64,000 nucleotides of DNA from an uncultured Clostridia bacterium. Its GTDB lineage: Bacteria > Bacillota > Clostridia > Oscillospirales > Acutalibacteraceae. Positions 1-7,433 of this stretch are shown piece after piece. The stretch's first letter is position 1; each line of letters begins with the position of its first letter. The position numbers and the translations under genes are program-made. Under the pieces are notes generated by a model. That model saw only the letters and a list, made by a program, of their open reading frames with translations, ran no database searches and was not told where the DNA came from. Location of the stretch: assembly GCA_947632045.1 (NCBI GenBank), contig CANRNQ010000008.1, positions 1-64,000 of the forward strand. The letters run 5' to 3'.

Positions 1-737
1 TTGCTGCTCGGCTCATAAGCATAAATGCTTTTGCCCTTGGAAGTTACCTCTGCGGCTTTTACTGCAATCGGAATTTTCGTTTTATATATCCTGATTACAC
101 TTCCGAAGTTGTCACGAATTGCATCCACCGTGCTTTTGGCAAGGTTCGTCCTGCTATCAACAAGCGTAAGCAAAATACCGTCAACAGACAAGTTAGGATT
201 GGTATGTGACTTCACTTTGGAAACTGTCTGTAAAAGCTGCGTCATTGCTCTTGCAGGCAAATACTGCGCCTGAACAGGAATAACAACGCTGTCAGCCGCC
301 GTTAATGCATTTAGCGTCAGCATACCGAGTGAAGGTCTGCAATCAATCAGAACATAGTCATAGCCGGACTTCACCTTACTCAGATAGTTTTTCAGAATAT
401 TCTCACGGCTCATTGCCGTAACAAGGTACATTTCCAACGCTTCCAGGTCTGTATTGGAAGGTATCAGGTCAACACCTTCGTTATGATGAAGTATTCCGCT
501 TGTAGCATCTGTGCTGTCGTCACGGATTACATCATGCATTTTTGTAGCAAGAGTAACAGGTATCTCATCAACCCTCTGCCAGCCCAAACAAGCGGTTAAA
601 TCGCCTTGTGGGTCGCAGTCAACAAGAAGTACCTTTTTGCCCTGCATAGCCAATCCAATACCCAAATTCATTGTGGTTGTCGTCTTTCCGACACCGCCTT
701 TCTGATTGCAGATAGCAATAGTTTTGCAGTTTGGCAT
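1..737 (-). CDS. parA: ParA/Soj-family partition ATPase (3' end outside window)
   Basis: This open frame runs off the left edge, so it is absent from the ORF track. I translated it from ATG at 737. The N-terminus carries the deviant Walker A of ParA/MinD ATPases (NQKGGVGKTTTT), then VDCDPQGD and LIDCRPSLG, the switch and Walker B regions. ParA dimerises on ATP and non-specific DNA to segregate plasmids or stabilise integrated elements. A strong Shine-Dalgarno (GAAAGGAGG) stands seven bases before the ATG. The gene is AT-rich and sits at the edge of a region with a tRNA-Trp attachment site, so it most likely belongs to an integrative element or plasmid rather than to the chromosomal parAB locus. 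A ParB partner would lie outside the window. Confidence 0.93.
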   Translation of the reverse strand, partial: MPNCKTIAICNQKGGVGKTTTTMNLGIGLAMQGKKVLLVDCDPQGDLTACLGWQRVDEIPVTLATKMHDVIRDDSTDATSGILHHNEGVDLIPSNTDLEALEMYLVTAMSRENILKNYLSKVKSGYDYVLIDCRPSLGMLTLNALTAADSVVIPVQAQYLPARAMTQLLQTVSKVKSHTNPNLSVDGILLTLVDSRTNLAKSTVDAIRDNFGSVIRIYKTKIPIAVKAAEVTSKGKSIYAYEPSS

Positions 738-1118
738 TCGTTTTCCTCCTTTCAAATTTTGTCACGGTGCATTAAGGTTTTTACACCGTAATAGCTGTCC
801 TGCAAAAACAGCTATGTAACTTTTCCGCCGTACTTGTCCTCAACACCCCCGGCGGATAGATAAATCTATCTGGGACTTCATTAAGTAACGGTCTGCTTTA
901 CCGTTGCACGGGAATCGCACCCCTCGAAGGAACTCTTCGAGCTGCGTACAGGAGTATCATTGTCATTCTGACTGTCATCGCCATATCAGGGGCAACCTGA
1001 TACTTGCAGGCGGAGTTAGCGCTCACTTTCAAATTGGAAAGGTCGTGGCGTACCGCTGCTGTGGCTTATGCTTTTGCACATCATCAGAATTAAAGTCTTA
1101 ATGAAGTGTATATTCAGT
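738..1118 (-). ncRNA. Multi-hairpin leader upstream of parA
   Basis: This non-coding stretch of about 380 bases contains five perfect inverted repeats in a row: 791-798/808-815 (8 bp), 855-861/864-870 (7 bp), 887-892/900-905 (6 bp), 923-929/935-941 (7 bp) and 984-990/996-1002 (7 bp). Most loops are 5-9 bases. A weaker 5-bp stem lies near 1030-1045. The density is far above background and the sequence is less AT-rich than its flanks. It immediately precedes the parA ribosome site, so it is probably a structured 5' leader, although perfect stems fold on either strand and a free RNA is possible. I do not recognise a named RNA family. Confidence 0.55.
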
Positions 1119-1124
1119 TGTCAA
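1096..1124 (-). promoter_or_regulatory. Possible promoter of the parA leader
   Basis: A consensus -35 box TTGACA reads on the minus strand at 1124-1119. Seventeen bases on, the -10 position reads TTAAGA, which is a poor match. It lies just upstream of the first leader hairpin. Confidence 0.35.
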
Positions 1125-1180
1125 AGTTCAGCGAAAAGGTCTTTCCGATTGCTCGAAAAAATAACCTCTTCACCTATTTG

Positions 1181-1201
1181 GACAAAGGGTACCCATTTGT
1201 C
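1181..1201. promoter_or_regulatory. 21-bp palindrome, possible operator
   Basis: GACAAA and TTTGTC flank a GGTACC core, giving a near-perfect dyad between the parA leader and the upstream terminator. It has no T-run, so it is more like a protein-binding site than a terminator. A ParB, repressor or recombinase site is possible; this is inference from symmetry only. Confidence 0.4.
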
Positions 1202-1222
1202 AGGGTATTTTTAAAAATTTTT

Positions 1223-1258
1223 TCAAAAAAAATACCTACTCCAATAACCGAGTAGGTA
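1223..1258 (-). terminator. Rho-independent terminator
   Basis: The 9-bp perfect stem TACCTACTC/GAGTAGGTA (1233-1241/1250-1258) is followed on the minus strand by eight T residues. It closes the transcript of the small frameshifted gene at 1274-1461. Confidence 0.85.
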
Positions 1259-1273
1259 GACACTATAATATAT

Positions 1274-1461
1274 TCATTTTTTGATGCGAATTTTTATATT
1301 CTTTTTCTTGGCTGAAATTAAACGAACAAGCAAGTCGTCAACAACATCTGTATATTTACCTGCTTGTATAAAATTGTTTTAAGTTCAATTAAACTATGAA
1401 TTACCTGGCTGTATTCATCGTCGGTAAGATATAAATGATAATTCGAATTTTTCATATTCAT
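1274..1461 (-). pseudogene. Small frameshifted ORF (about 62 aa if restored)
   Basis: An ATG at 1461 preceded by AGGTG begins MNMKNSNYHLYLTDDEYSQV and then shifts. The first frame stops after about 47 codons. A second frame continues as QAGKYTDVVDDLLVRLISAK and ends in a lysine-rich tail just before the terminator. The span of 188 bases is one short of a multiple of three. The break falls in an A-run after the 'SLIEL' codons, so one lost A explains it. Acidic and helical at the start, basic at the end, it looks like a small accessory protein of a mobile element. I do not recognise a family. Sequencing error is an alternative to a true pseudogene. Confidence 0.55.
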
Positions 1462-1490
1462 TTCACCTCGCCAAATAATAATAACGACTA

Positions 1491-1518
1491 TTGACATTTC
1501 TGTAAAACATGCGATAAT
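1491..1518 (+). promoter_or_regulatory. Possible sigma-A promoter reading rightward
   Basis: TTGACA (1491-1496), a 16-base spacer and GATAAT (1513-1518) form a plausible promoter. No ORF of credible quality follows before the tRNA fragment at 1744, and I see nothing else in 1520-1740. If active it would make an untranslated RNA or read towards the attachment site. Confidence 0.3.
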
Positions 1519-1743
1519 AAAAAAGAATTAACACGAAAAGCAACAGTTTTATTTGGCAGTTTATTGTTTGATTTGATGAATATTGGTCGGCAGTTTGTTC
1601 CACCATTTGTTACGGCAAATAATCGTTAAAATCTCGTAGCAGATGAAAAATGTTAAGCATTATCAACAAATTCACTATACTGATTAATGTTAAAAATCAA
1701 CAAAAATTTAGGGGTGTTTTCACTTAAAACTCTATCAGAGCCG

Positions 1744-1788
1744 CTCCAAAACCGCGTGCCGAGGGTTCAAGTCCTTCTGCCCCTGCCA
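1744..1788 (+). pseudogene. 3' half of a tRNA-Trp gene (attachment-site duplicate)
   Basis: The 3' side of a tRNA is intact: anticodon loop CTCCAAA (anticodon CCA, Trp), the 3' anticodon strand ACCGC, a T-arm with loop TTCAAGT, the acceptor strand TGCCCCT, discriminator G and an encoded CCA. The 5' anticodon strand does not pair (AGCCG instead of GCGGT) and no D-arm is recognisable. The sequence therefore switches from tRNA to non-tRNA near the anticodon loop. This is the signature of an element integrated at the 3' end of a tRNA gene, leaving a duplicated tRNA end at the far side. AGGGGTG at 1710 could pair with the acceptor strand, so a decayed whole tRNA is not excluded. Confidence 0.7.
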
Positions 1789-1817
1789 AAAAGAAATCGG
1801 CCGCGCTGCGGTCGTTT
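1766..1817 (+). repeat. Attachment-type direct repeat, copy 1
   Basis: It begins at the T-loop of the tRNA-Trp fragment and runs through CCA into a short hairpin (CGGCCGC GCT GCGGTCG) with a T-run, which is the tRNA's own terminator. Copies 2 and 3 lie at 1987 and 19,969. The hairpin is bidirectional. Confidence 0.75.
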
Positions 1818-1986
1818 TCTTTACAAAGATAGAGCCTTACACCGAGGTGCGCGGAGCGTGCCGGGCAACGCCGCCGAGCGCGCCCTGTGGGCGAAACAGC
1901 GAGGCGGGGTTGGCGCAGCGGTCGAAAAATGTCCGCGCCCCAAGCGGAAACATTTTTCGGGCACCGCAAGAGGGGTTGCCTGCAAC
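1818..1986. other. GC-rich spacer between repeats 1 and 2
   Basis: This stretch has no credible gene and is much more GC-rich than either side. It contains a long hairpin whose arms are CGAAAAATGT (1923-1932) and ACATTTTTCG (1950-1959). ORF-track entries here are antisense translations of the tRNA end. It may be a trapped piece of chromosome between two integrations. Confidence 0.5.
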
Positions 1987-2037
1987 TTCAAGTCCTTCTG
2001 CCCCTGCCAAAAGAAATCGACCGCGCTGCGGTCGTTT
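1987..2037 (+). repeat. Attachment-type direct repeat, copy 2
   Basis: It repeats copy 1 from the T-loop (TTCAAGTCCTTC) through the terminator, with one base missing from the A-run and one substitution. The tRNA portion is cut shorter on its 5' side. It marks the left edge of the 18-kb metabolic island. Confidence 0.75.
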
Positions 2038-2096
2038 CAGACTGTAGAAAAACCCGAAATCCGATGCTGCCGGATTTCGGGTTTTTCTACAGTCTG
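2038..2096. terminator. 26-bp perfect inverted repeat, terminator of the pyrimidine operon
   Basis: The arms 2038-2063 and 2071-2096 are perfectly complementary over 26 bp with a 7-base loop. Each carries a run of five A or T, so it can stop transcription from both sides. It sits between the end of the nine-gene operon (stop at 2151) and repeat 2. The arm length is unusual for a plain terminator. Confidence 0.8.
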
Positions 2097-2150
2097 ACCA
2101 CAGCACCCATAACATATGGATGCTGTGGTTTAAAATATGTAACACTGAGA

Positions 2151-3416
2151 TTAATCGACCTTATCTGCTTTCAAAACTGCGTTAAGCATAACTGTTGCAC
2201 CGCTTGTGCAGTGTTCAGGATAAGAAAATTCCGGTTCACAATGTGATAATCCATCTTTAGACTGAACAAATATCATTGTGGTTGGAATCATATAGGCACA
2301 GAACTGAGCATCATGACCGGCGCCTGAGTGAATATACTGATGAGATACGCCTATTTCTTCTGCAGCTTCTTTTACATATGAAACAAGCTCTTTATCCCAA
2401 TAAACGGTATCTCTGTTCCAAGCCTTTTCCACTTCACATCTGCAACCGTTCCATTCCTTTTCGGCGCAGGACTTTACAATGGCAAGAACCTTTTCAAGCA
2501 CTTCAGGCTTCTCATGCCTTGCATCAATAGAAAAATCAAAGAAGTCCGGTACACAGGTATGTACGCATGGATGACATACAACCTCGCCGGTTGTGTACAC
2601 TAAATCCGATATACCTAACTTATCAATTTCTTCGTGAATATAGCAAAGAGCTAACGAAGCTGCATAGAACGCATCTCTTCTCTTTGGCATCGGAAATGTT
2701 CCTGCATGAACTGTCTGTCCGTAGAATCTAACTCTGTAGTTAAACATACCCAAAACACAATCAACTACACCGATATCGTTTCCTGCATCTTCAAGAATCG
2801 GACCCTGTTCAATGTGAGTCTCAAACATACACTTGTAATTATCAGGTGAGATTCTATACTTTTTATCTCCTTTATAACCTGATTTTTCAAGTGCTTCACC
2901 AAAGGTTGATTTGTTATCAAGAATAGATTTCGATTTCATCATATCCTCAAATTTAAACTTTCCTCTGATATCCTCCGGAAGATAATCATAACAAATAATT
3001 CCTGAACACATCATAGCCGGCGGATATAAAGAACCTTCCTCGTTAGTCCAAATCATAGCTGTTAGAGGATGTTTATGTGGAATATTCTGCTCAACTACAG
3101 TTTCTAAAACCTCCATAGCTGACATAACACCCAATATACCATCATAGTTACCACCATTTTTAACTGAATCAACATGAGACCCCATAACGATTCTTTTTAA
3201 TGACGGATCGCTGCCGTTAATAGTAGCATACATACAGCCTACATCATCGACCTCGATAGTTGCCCCAATAGCGGTCATTCTTCTCTCAAATTCATTTCTT
3301 GCCTGCAAGGCTGCCGGCGAAAGTGAATACCTCGTAATGCCACCGTGTCCTGCATCGCCAAACTGTGAAAAGGTTGCAATTTTATCCTTCATTCTTTCAA
3401 GACTGCATTTATACAT
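2151..3416 (-). CDS. N-carbamoyl-beta-alanine / carbamoyl-amino-acid amidohydrolase (M20 family)
   Basis: This is a zinc-dependent amidase of the hydantoinase/carbamoylase branch of M20. It is predicted to hydrolyse N-carbamoyl-beta-alanine to beta-alanine, ammonia and CO2. Metal-site motifs are visible in order: GSHVDSV, NYDGILGV, WTNEEGS, then FETHIEQGP and GQTVHAG in the dimerisation region. At 421 residues it has the usual family length. I start at ATG 3416 because AAAGGAG lies nine bases before it; the upstream ATG at 3440 lacks a site. It is the last gene of the operon and its start overlaps the alcohol dehydrogenase stop region. Allantoate or other carbamoyl substrates are possible from sequence alone, but the neighbours point to the pyrimidine pathway. 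Confidence 0.88.
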   Translation of the reverse strand: MYKCSLERMKDKIATFSQFGDAGHGGITRYSLSPAALQARNEFERRMTAIGATIEVDDVGCMYATINGSDPSLKRIVMGSHVDSVKNGGNYDGILGVMSAMEVLETVVEQNIPHKHPLTAMIWTNEEGSLYPPAMMCSGIICYDYLPEDIRGKFKFEDMMKSKSILDNKSTFGEALEKSGYKGDKKYRISPDNYKCMFETHIEQGPILEDAGNDIGVVDCVLGMFNYRVRFYGQTVHAGTFPMPKRRDAFYAASLALCYIHEEIDKLGISDLVYTTGEVVCHPCVHTCVPDFFDFSIDARHEKPEVLEKVLAIVKSCAEKEWNGCRCEVEKAWNRDTVYWDKELVSYVKEAAEEIGVSHQYIHSGAGHDAQFCAYMIPTTMIFVQSKDGLSHCEPEFSYPEHCTSGATVMLNAVLKADKVD

Positions 3417-3430
3417 ATTGTATATCTCCT

Positions 3431-4588
3431 TTACTGCCATAACTTATTATAAATTGATTTTACATTGTCAACGGTACATTCTTTTATCGTATTTGCCGGT
3501 GAGCCGGAATTAATTGCATCCTGTGCCATCTTATCCACGACAGCCATAAAGTCGGTTCTTTTTATTCCGTATTCACTCAATGTTGGTACCCCGCATTCTT
3601 TACACAGCCATTCTATACCCTCAATGAATTTATTAGACGCTGTAACGTCATCATCTGTCAAATCAGCAGCACCACAAGCTCTGCCTAATTGAGCAAATTT
3701 ATTATAAGCACCATCCACTGCAAATCTAAAACATTCAGGTAATAGCATTGCATTGCTTAACCCATGCGGAATATGGAACAAGGCCCCTATAGGTCTGCTC
3801 ATGCCATGAATAAGGGTAACTGATACATTGTTAATGCAAATTCCCGCTTCAAGCGCGGCAATAGCCATTTGATTTCGGGCAGCTATATCTCTTCCGGTCT
3901 TACATACGATTGGAAGATATTTGAAAATTCTGCTAACTGCCGATAACGCCAATACATCTGTCAATGGCTGAGCTTTTTTTGAAGTAAAGCTCTCGGCTGC
4001 ATGACAAAAAGCATCCAGACCCGCAGCTACAGTAATTGATTTTGTAGATGTAACAGTAAACTGTGGATCCACTAATGCATAATCAGGAACAAGACAATCT
4101 CCCGCAAGAAGCATTTTTATATTTCTTTCTGTATCTGTAATTACAGTAAATTTTGTAGCCTCACTACCTGTACCCGCTGTTGTTGGAATAGCTGCCATAG
4201 GATAATTGCACTTCTCTATTGTTTTACCTAAATAGTCAAAGATTTTACCGCCATTTGATACAATAGCATTAATCGCCTTCATTGAATCAATAGGACTGCC
4301 GCCTCCAAATGCTATCATAAAATCAAAGCTGCCATTAGTCTTGAAGCATTCAACGCCAGCCTCTATCATTTTGTCAGTTGGCTCGCCGCAGATTTCCGAA
4401 AACACTTTGTATTCTATACTAAGACTGTCAAGAAAATCTGTAACCGGTGTAAATATTTCAAGATTTACCACAGTTGGTCCTGTCACAATAAATGCTCTTT
4501 TTCCAAGTCGGGCAATATCAGGCCGAGCCCTTTCCAAGGCATTATAACCAGTAAATACTTTTTTTGGCATTGCAAATGAATATCCCAT
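3431..4588 (-). CDS. Iron-containing (type III) alcohol dehydrogenase, probable malonate-semialdehyde reductase
   Basis: The gene encodes 385 residues with the group-III signatures: the nucleotide motif GGGSPIDSMKA, the GTGSEATKF segment, and the iron-site region AGLDAFCHAAES followed by HGMSRPIGALFHIPHG. Members interconvert aldehydes and alcohols with NAD(P)H. Its place after a beta-alanine-type aminotransferase suggests that it reduces malonate semialdehyde to 3-hydroxypropionate, giving a redox outlet. That substrate is inferred from context. The start has GAGGT upstream. Confidence 0.85.
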   Translation of the reverse strand: MGYSFAMPKKVFTGYNALERARPDIARLGKRAFIVTGPTVVNLEIFTPVTDFLDSLSIEYKVFSEICGEPTDKMIEAGVECFKTNGSFDFMIAFGGGSPIDSMKAINAIVSNGGKIFDYLGKTIEKCNYPMAAIPTTAGTGSEATKFTVITDTERNIKMLLAGDCLVPDYALVDPQFTVTSTKSITVAAGLDAFCHAAESFTSKKAQPLTDVLALSAVSRIFKYLPIVCKTGRDIAARNQMAIAALEAGICINNVSVTLIHGMSRPIGALFHIPHGLSNAMLLPECFRFAVDGAYNKFAQLGRACGAADLTDDDVTASNKFIEGIEWLCKECGVPTLSEYGIKRTDFMAVVDKMAQDAINSGSPANTIKECTVDNVKSIYNKLWQ

Positions 4589-4598
4589 AACTTACCTC

Positions 4599-5921
4599 TT
4601 AAAGTGTTTTATCAACCTCTGATAAAATTTCATCAACCTTCGTCATTTCTTCCTTAACCTGTTCCGGCGTAATAATTAGCGGCGGTGAAACAAAAATCAT
4701 ATTTTCATGACTGTATGTCATAAATCCCTTTGATTTAAGCATACCTACAATTTTGCCCATAACTCCATCCGGATCTTTGCCATATGGTACAAGCGCTTCC
4801 TTTGTCGTTTTATCCTTAACCAGCTCAATTGACGAGAATAAGCCGATATATCTTACATCACCAACGCAAGGATGATTAGACTTTAGCTTTTCAAGCTCAT
4901 CGGCTAATACCTTGCCGGATTTATTTACATTCTCAAGTATATTATTCTCCTTATAGAAATTTAAAGTTGCAACACCCGCGGCGCAGGCAAGAGGATGTCC
5001 ACTGTATGTAAGTCCGCATGACAGCTGATTATCATCAAAAAATTCTGCAATTTCAGTTGACACAGCCACACCGCCAAGCTGAACATAACCAGAGGTTACA
5101 CCCTTTGCAAAGGATACTAAATCAGGCTTTACATCAAAGTTTTCAAATGCAAACATTTTACCTGTTCTGCCAAACCCGGCCATTACCTCATCGCAAATCA
5201 TTACTATTCCGTACTTATCGCACAGCTTTCTAACACCCGGCAAATAACCCTTCGGAGGAATAATTACACCGTTTGAACCTGTTATTGTTTCCATTACAAT
5301 ACAAGCAATGTTATATGGGTTTTCATAGTTGATCTGTTCCTCAAGCTTTGCAAGATAATAACTTGCAGCAGCCTCCTCTGATTCAAATTCAATAGGTTCA
5401 CGATAAACGTAAGGATCAAAAAACTTTACAAATCCCGTAATACCCGGCTCTAATGGGTATCGTCTTGGCTCACCTGTAAGATTGCCCGCGCCAAACGAAG
5501 AGCCGTGGTAGCTTCTATATCTCGAAAAGACCTTTTGTCTGCCGGTGTACATCTTTGCGATTTTTATTGCGTTTTCATTTGCATCAGCACCGGCATTGGT
5601 ATAAAAAATTTTCCCAAAGTTATCCGGAAGTAAATCAATTAACATTTCAGAGAGCTCTGCTCTTGGCTCTGAGCCGTATGCAGGTGAGAGATAACAATAT
5701 TTATCAACCTGCTTTTTGATTGCTTCCTGAACCGGAACACAGTTATGACCTATATTTAGATTTACAAGCTGGGCAGACATATCTGAATATCTGTTTCCAT
5801 CGAAATCCCACATATAAATTCCGTCAGCCTTTTCGATAGGAATAGGATTAAGACCCCTTTGCTTTGACCATGACTGCAGACAGTATTTAGTTTGTTTTTC
5901 CTTTATTTCTAAACCATTCAT
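4599..5921 (-). CDS. Class-III PLP aminotransferase, probable beta-alanine transaminase
   Basis: This 440-residue protein has the fold-type-I class-III layout: FYTNAGADANENAIK, a YRSYHGSS segment, the cofactor motif ICDEVMAGFGRTGK, and the lysine in SFAKGVTSGY that should form the internal aldimine. The class moves omega-amino groups to pyruvate or 2-oxoglutarate. Lying between the carbamoyl hydrolase and the alcohol dehydrogenase, it most likely converts beta-alanine to malonate semialdehyde. GGAGG is seven bases before the ATG. GABA or other omega-amines cannot be excluded. Confidence 0.87.
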   Translation of the reverse strand: MNGLEIKEKQTKYCLQSWSKQRGLNPIPIEKADGIYMWDFDGNRYSDMSAQLVNLNIGHNCVPVQEAIKKQVDKYCYLSPAYGSEPRAELSEMLIDLLPDNFGKIFYTNAGADANENAIKIAKMYTGRQKVFSRYRSYHGSSFGAGNLTGEPRRYPLEPGITGFVKFFDPYVYREPIEFESEEAAASYYLAKLEEQINYENPYNIACIVMETITGSNGVIIPPKGYLPGVRKLCDKYGIVMICDEVMAGFGRTGKMFAFENFDVKPDLVSFAKGVTSGYVQLGGVAVSTEIAEFFDDNQLSCGLTYSGHPLACAAGVATLNFYKENNILENVNKSGKVLADELEKLKSNHPCVGDVRYIGLFSSIELVKDKTTKEALVPYGKDPDGVMGKIVGMLKSKGFMTYSHENMIFVSPPLIITPEQVKEEMTKVDEILSEVDKTL

Positions 5922-5942
5922 ATAATAGCCTCCATAAAATCA

Positions 5943-7406
5943 TTATCTTATTTTAGGAAATCGTTTTCCTTTGCTAATCGCACTAACAGGACATACAAGC
6001 ATACATAGCTGGCATCCTACGCAATTTGGATTAAGCGATACCTTGCGCGATTCGCTGTCCCAATCAATAGCTTGATGACCGGCGTCATAACAGCTTAAAT
6101 AGCACCTGCCGCAGCCTATGCACTTTTCGTTATCAAAAATCGGAGTTTCAATCGTACTACGATCCAGCTTATCTGCGGTTACAATATTTTCTATCGCTAT
6201 ACCCCTGAAATCTTCGATTGATTTATAGCCTTTCTCGGCCATATACGACTTCATACCGCTGATCAGATCATCAATTATTCTATATCCGTACTGCATAACC
6301 GCTGTCGTAATTTGGACATTTCCACATCCAAGCAATATGTACTCTACTGCATCCTTCCAGCTTTCAATGCCACCGATTCCACTTAGCGGTATGTCCTTTA
6401 GTTTTGGACAAGTCGCCATATCGTGAATAAATCTAAGTGCAATAGGCTTGACTGCTTTTCCGGAGTATCCTGAGACTGAGCTTTTTCCACTAACCTCCGG
6501 TTTTGAGCAGTTGTTATCAAGATTAATATCCGTAATACTTTTTATAGTGTTTATAGCTGCAATTCCGTCTGCTCCCGCCTTTACAGAAGCATAGGCCGGT
6601 ATTTCCATATTGCCTAAGTTTGGCGTCATCTTGCTTAAAACAGGCACTCCGGAATTTTTCTTTACTATCTTTGTGTAATGGGCAACAAGCTCAGGATTTT
6701 GTCCTACATCTGAGCCCATCCCCTCTGCCGCCATCTGTGGACAGCTAAAGTTACACTCGATAATATCGCAGAACTCTGAAAAGGTCTTTGCAAGATATGC
6801 CCATTCTTCATCGTTTTGACCCATAATAGACGCAACAATAACCTTGCCCGGATAGTCCTCCTTGAGCTTTTTTAGATAGTTTATATTCTCCTGCAAGCTA
6901 TGATCGGAGATTTGTTCAAGGTTTCTAAAGCCGATAAACGGAGTCCCCTCTTTACCATTGGCGAAAAATCTTGGTGAAACCTCGTCCGGAATATAGATAC
7001 CTACAGTTTTGAACACTATACCTGCCCATCCCATATCAAGAGCCTTTGCACACATCTCGTAATTTGATGCTACAACAGATGAAGATAGAAAAAACGGATT
7101 TTCACACTTAACCCCCATAAAATCAATAGAAAGATCAACATCGTCAGCCACCAAGGGCTCTATCATTTCATCTGACATTTTCTTTAGCTCACGAATCCTA
7201 ATCGGCATATCAGGATGTATGCAGGCTCTTTCGCAAGCACCACAGGCTACACAATCGGCCATAAAATTTGGTGCATTGTATGTATTTTCAAATCTAAGGC
7301 TTCTTATAAATTTATCCGGTTGCTGTCCAAGGTTACAAGCATTTGTACAAGAAGCATCGTGACAAAGCAAACATCTTGCGGACTCTTGAGAGAAAGTAAA
7401 GCTCAT
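5943..7406 (-). CDS. preA: Dihydropyrimidine dehydrogenase, PreA type with an extra N-terminal Fe-S domain
   Basis: It reduces uracil or thymine to the 5,6-dihydro form. Residues from about 95 to 390 match the FMN/pyrimidine barrel of PreA: CEMCAKA-like entry, ASIMGQND, the NFSCP motif with the catalytic cysteine, AAINTIKSIT, and SGYSGKAVKPIAL. The C-terminus has two ferredoxin-type clusters (CIGCGRCYLSC, CVGCQLCMLVCP). Unlike the approximately 411-residue E. coli protein, it has an added N-terminus with CLLCHDASCTNAC and CVACGACERAC. These resemble the Fe-S segment that in PreT and animal DPD precedes the FAD/NADPH domains, but those domains are absent here and no preT is nearby. I chose ATG 7406 because AGGAG precedes it; 7430 is a TTG without a site. 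Confidence 0.9.
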   Translation of the reverse strand: MSFTFSQESARCLLCHDASCTNACNLGQQPDKFIRSLRFENTYNAPNFMADCVACGACERACIHPDMPIRIRELKKMSDEMIEPLVADDVDLSIDFMGVKCENPFFLSSSVVASNYEMCAKALDMGWAGIVFKTVGIYIPDEVSPRFFANGKEGTPFIGFRNLEQISDHSLQENINYLKKLKEDYPGKVIVASIMGQNDEEWAYLAKTFSEFCDIIECNFSCPQMAAEGMGSDVGQNPELVAHYTKIVKKNSGVPVLSKMTPNLGNMEIPAYASVKAGADGIAAINTIKSITDINLDNNCSKPEVSGKSSVSGYSGKAVKPIALRFIHDMATCPKLKDIPLSGIGGIESWKDAVEYILLGCGNVQITTAVMQYGYRIIDDLISGMKSYMAEKGYKSIEDFRGIAIENIVTADKLDRSTIETPIFDNEKCIGCGRCYLSCYDAGHQAIDWDSESRKVSLNPNCVGCQLCMLVCPVSAISKGKRFPKIR

Positions 7407-7433
7407 AACATCACTCCTAAAAACCTTCAATAC

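Noticed and set aside
1710-1788. Intact functional tRNA-Trp gene
   Set aside because: The anticodon stem does not pair on its 5' side and there is no D-arm, so only the 3' half is tRNA.
1724-2145. Minus-strand ORFs containing 'AGAEGLE'
   Set aside because: They are antisense translations of the tRNA-Trp 3' end and its repeat, a classic spurious annotation.
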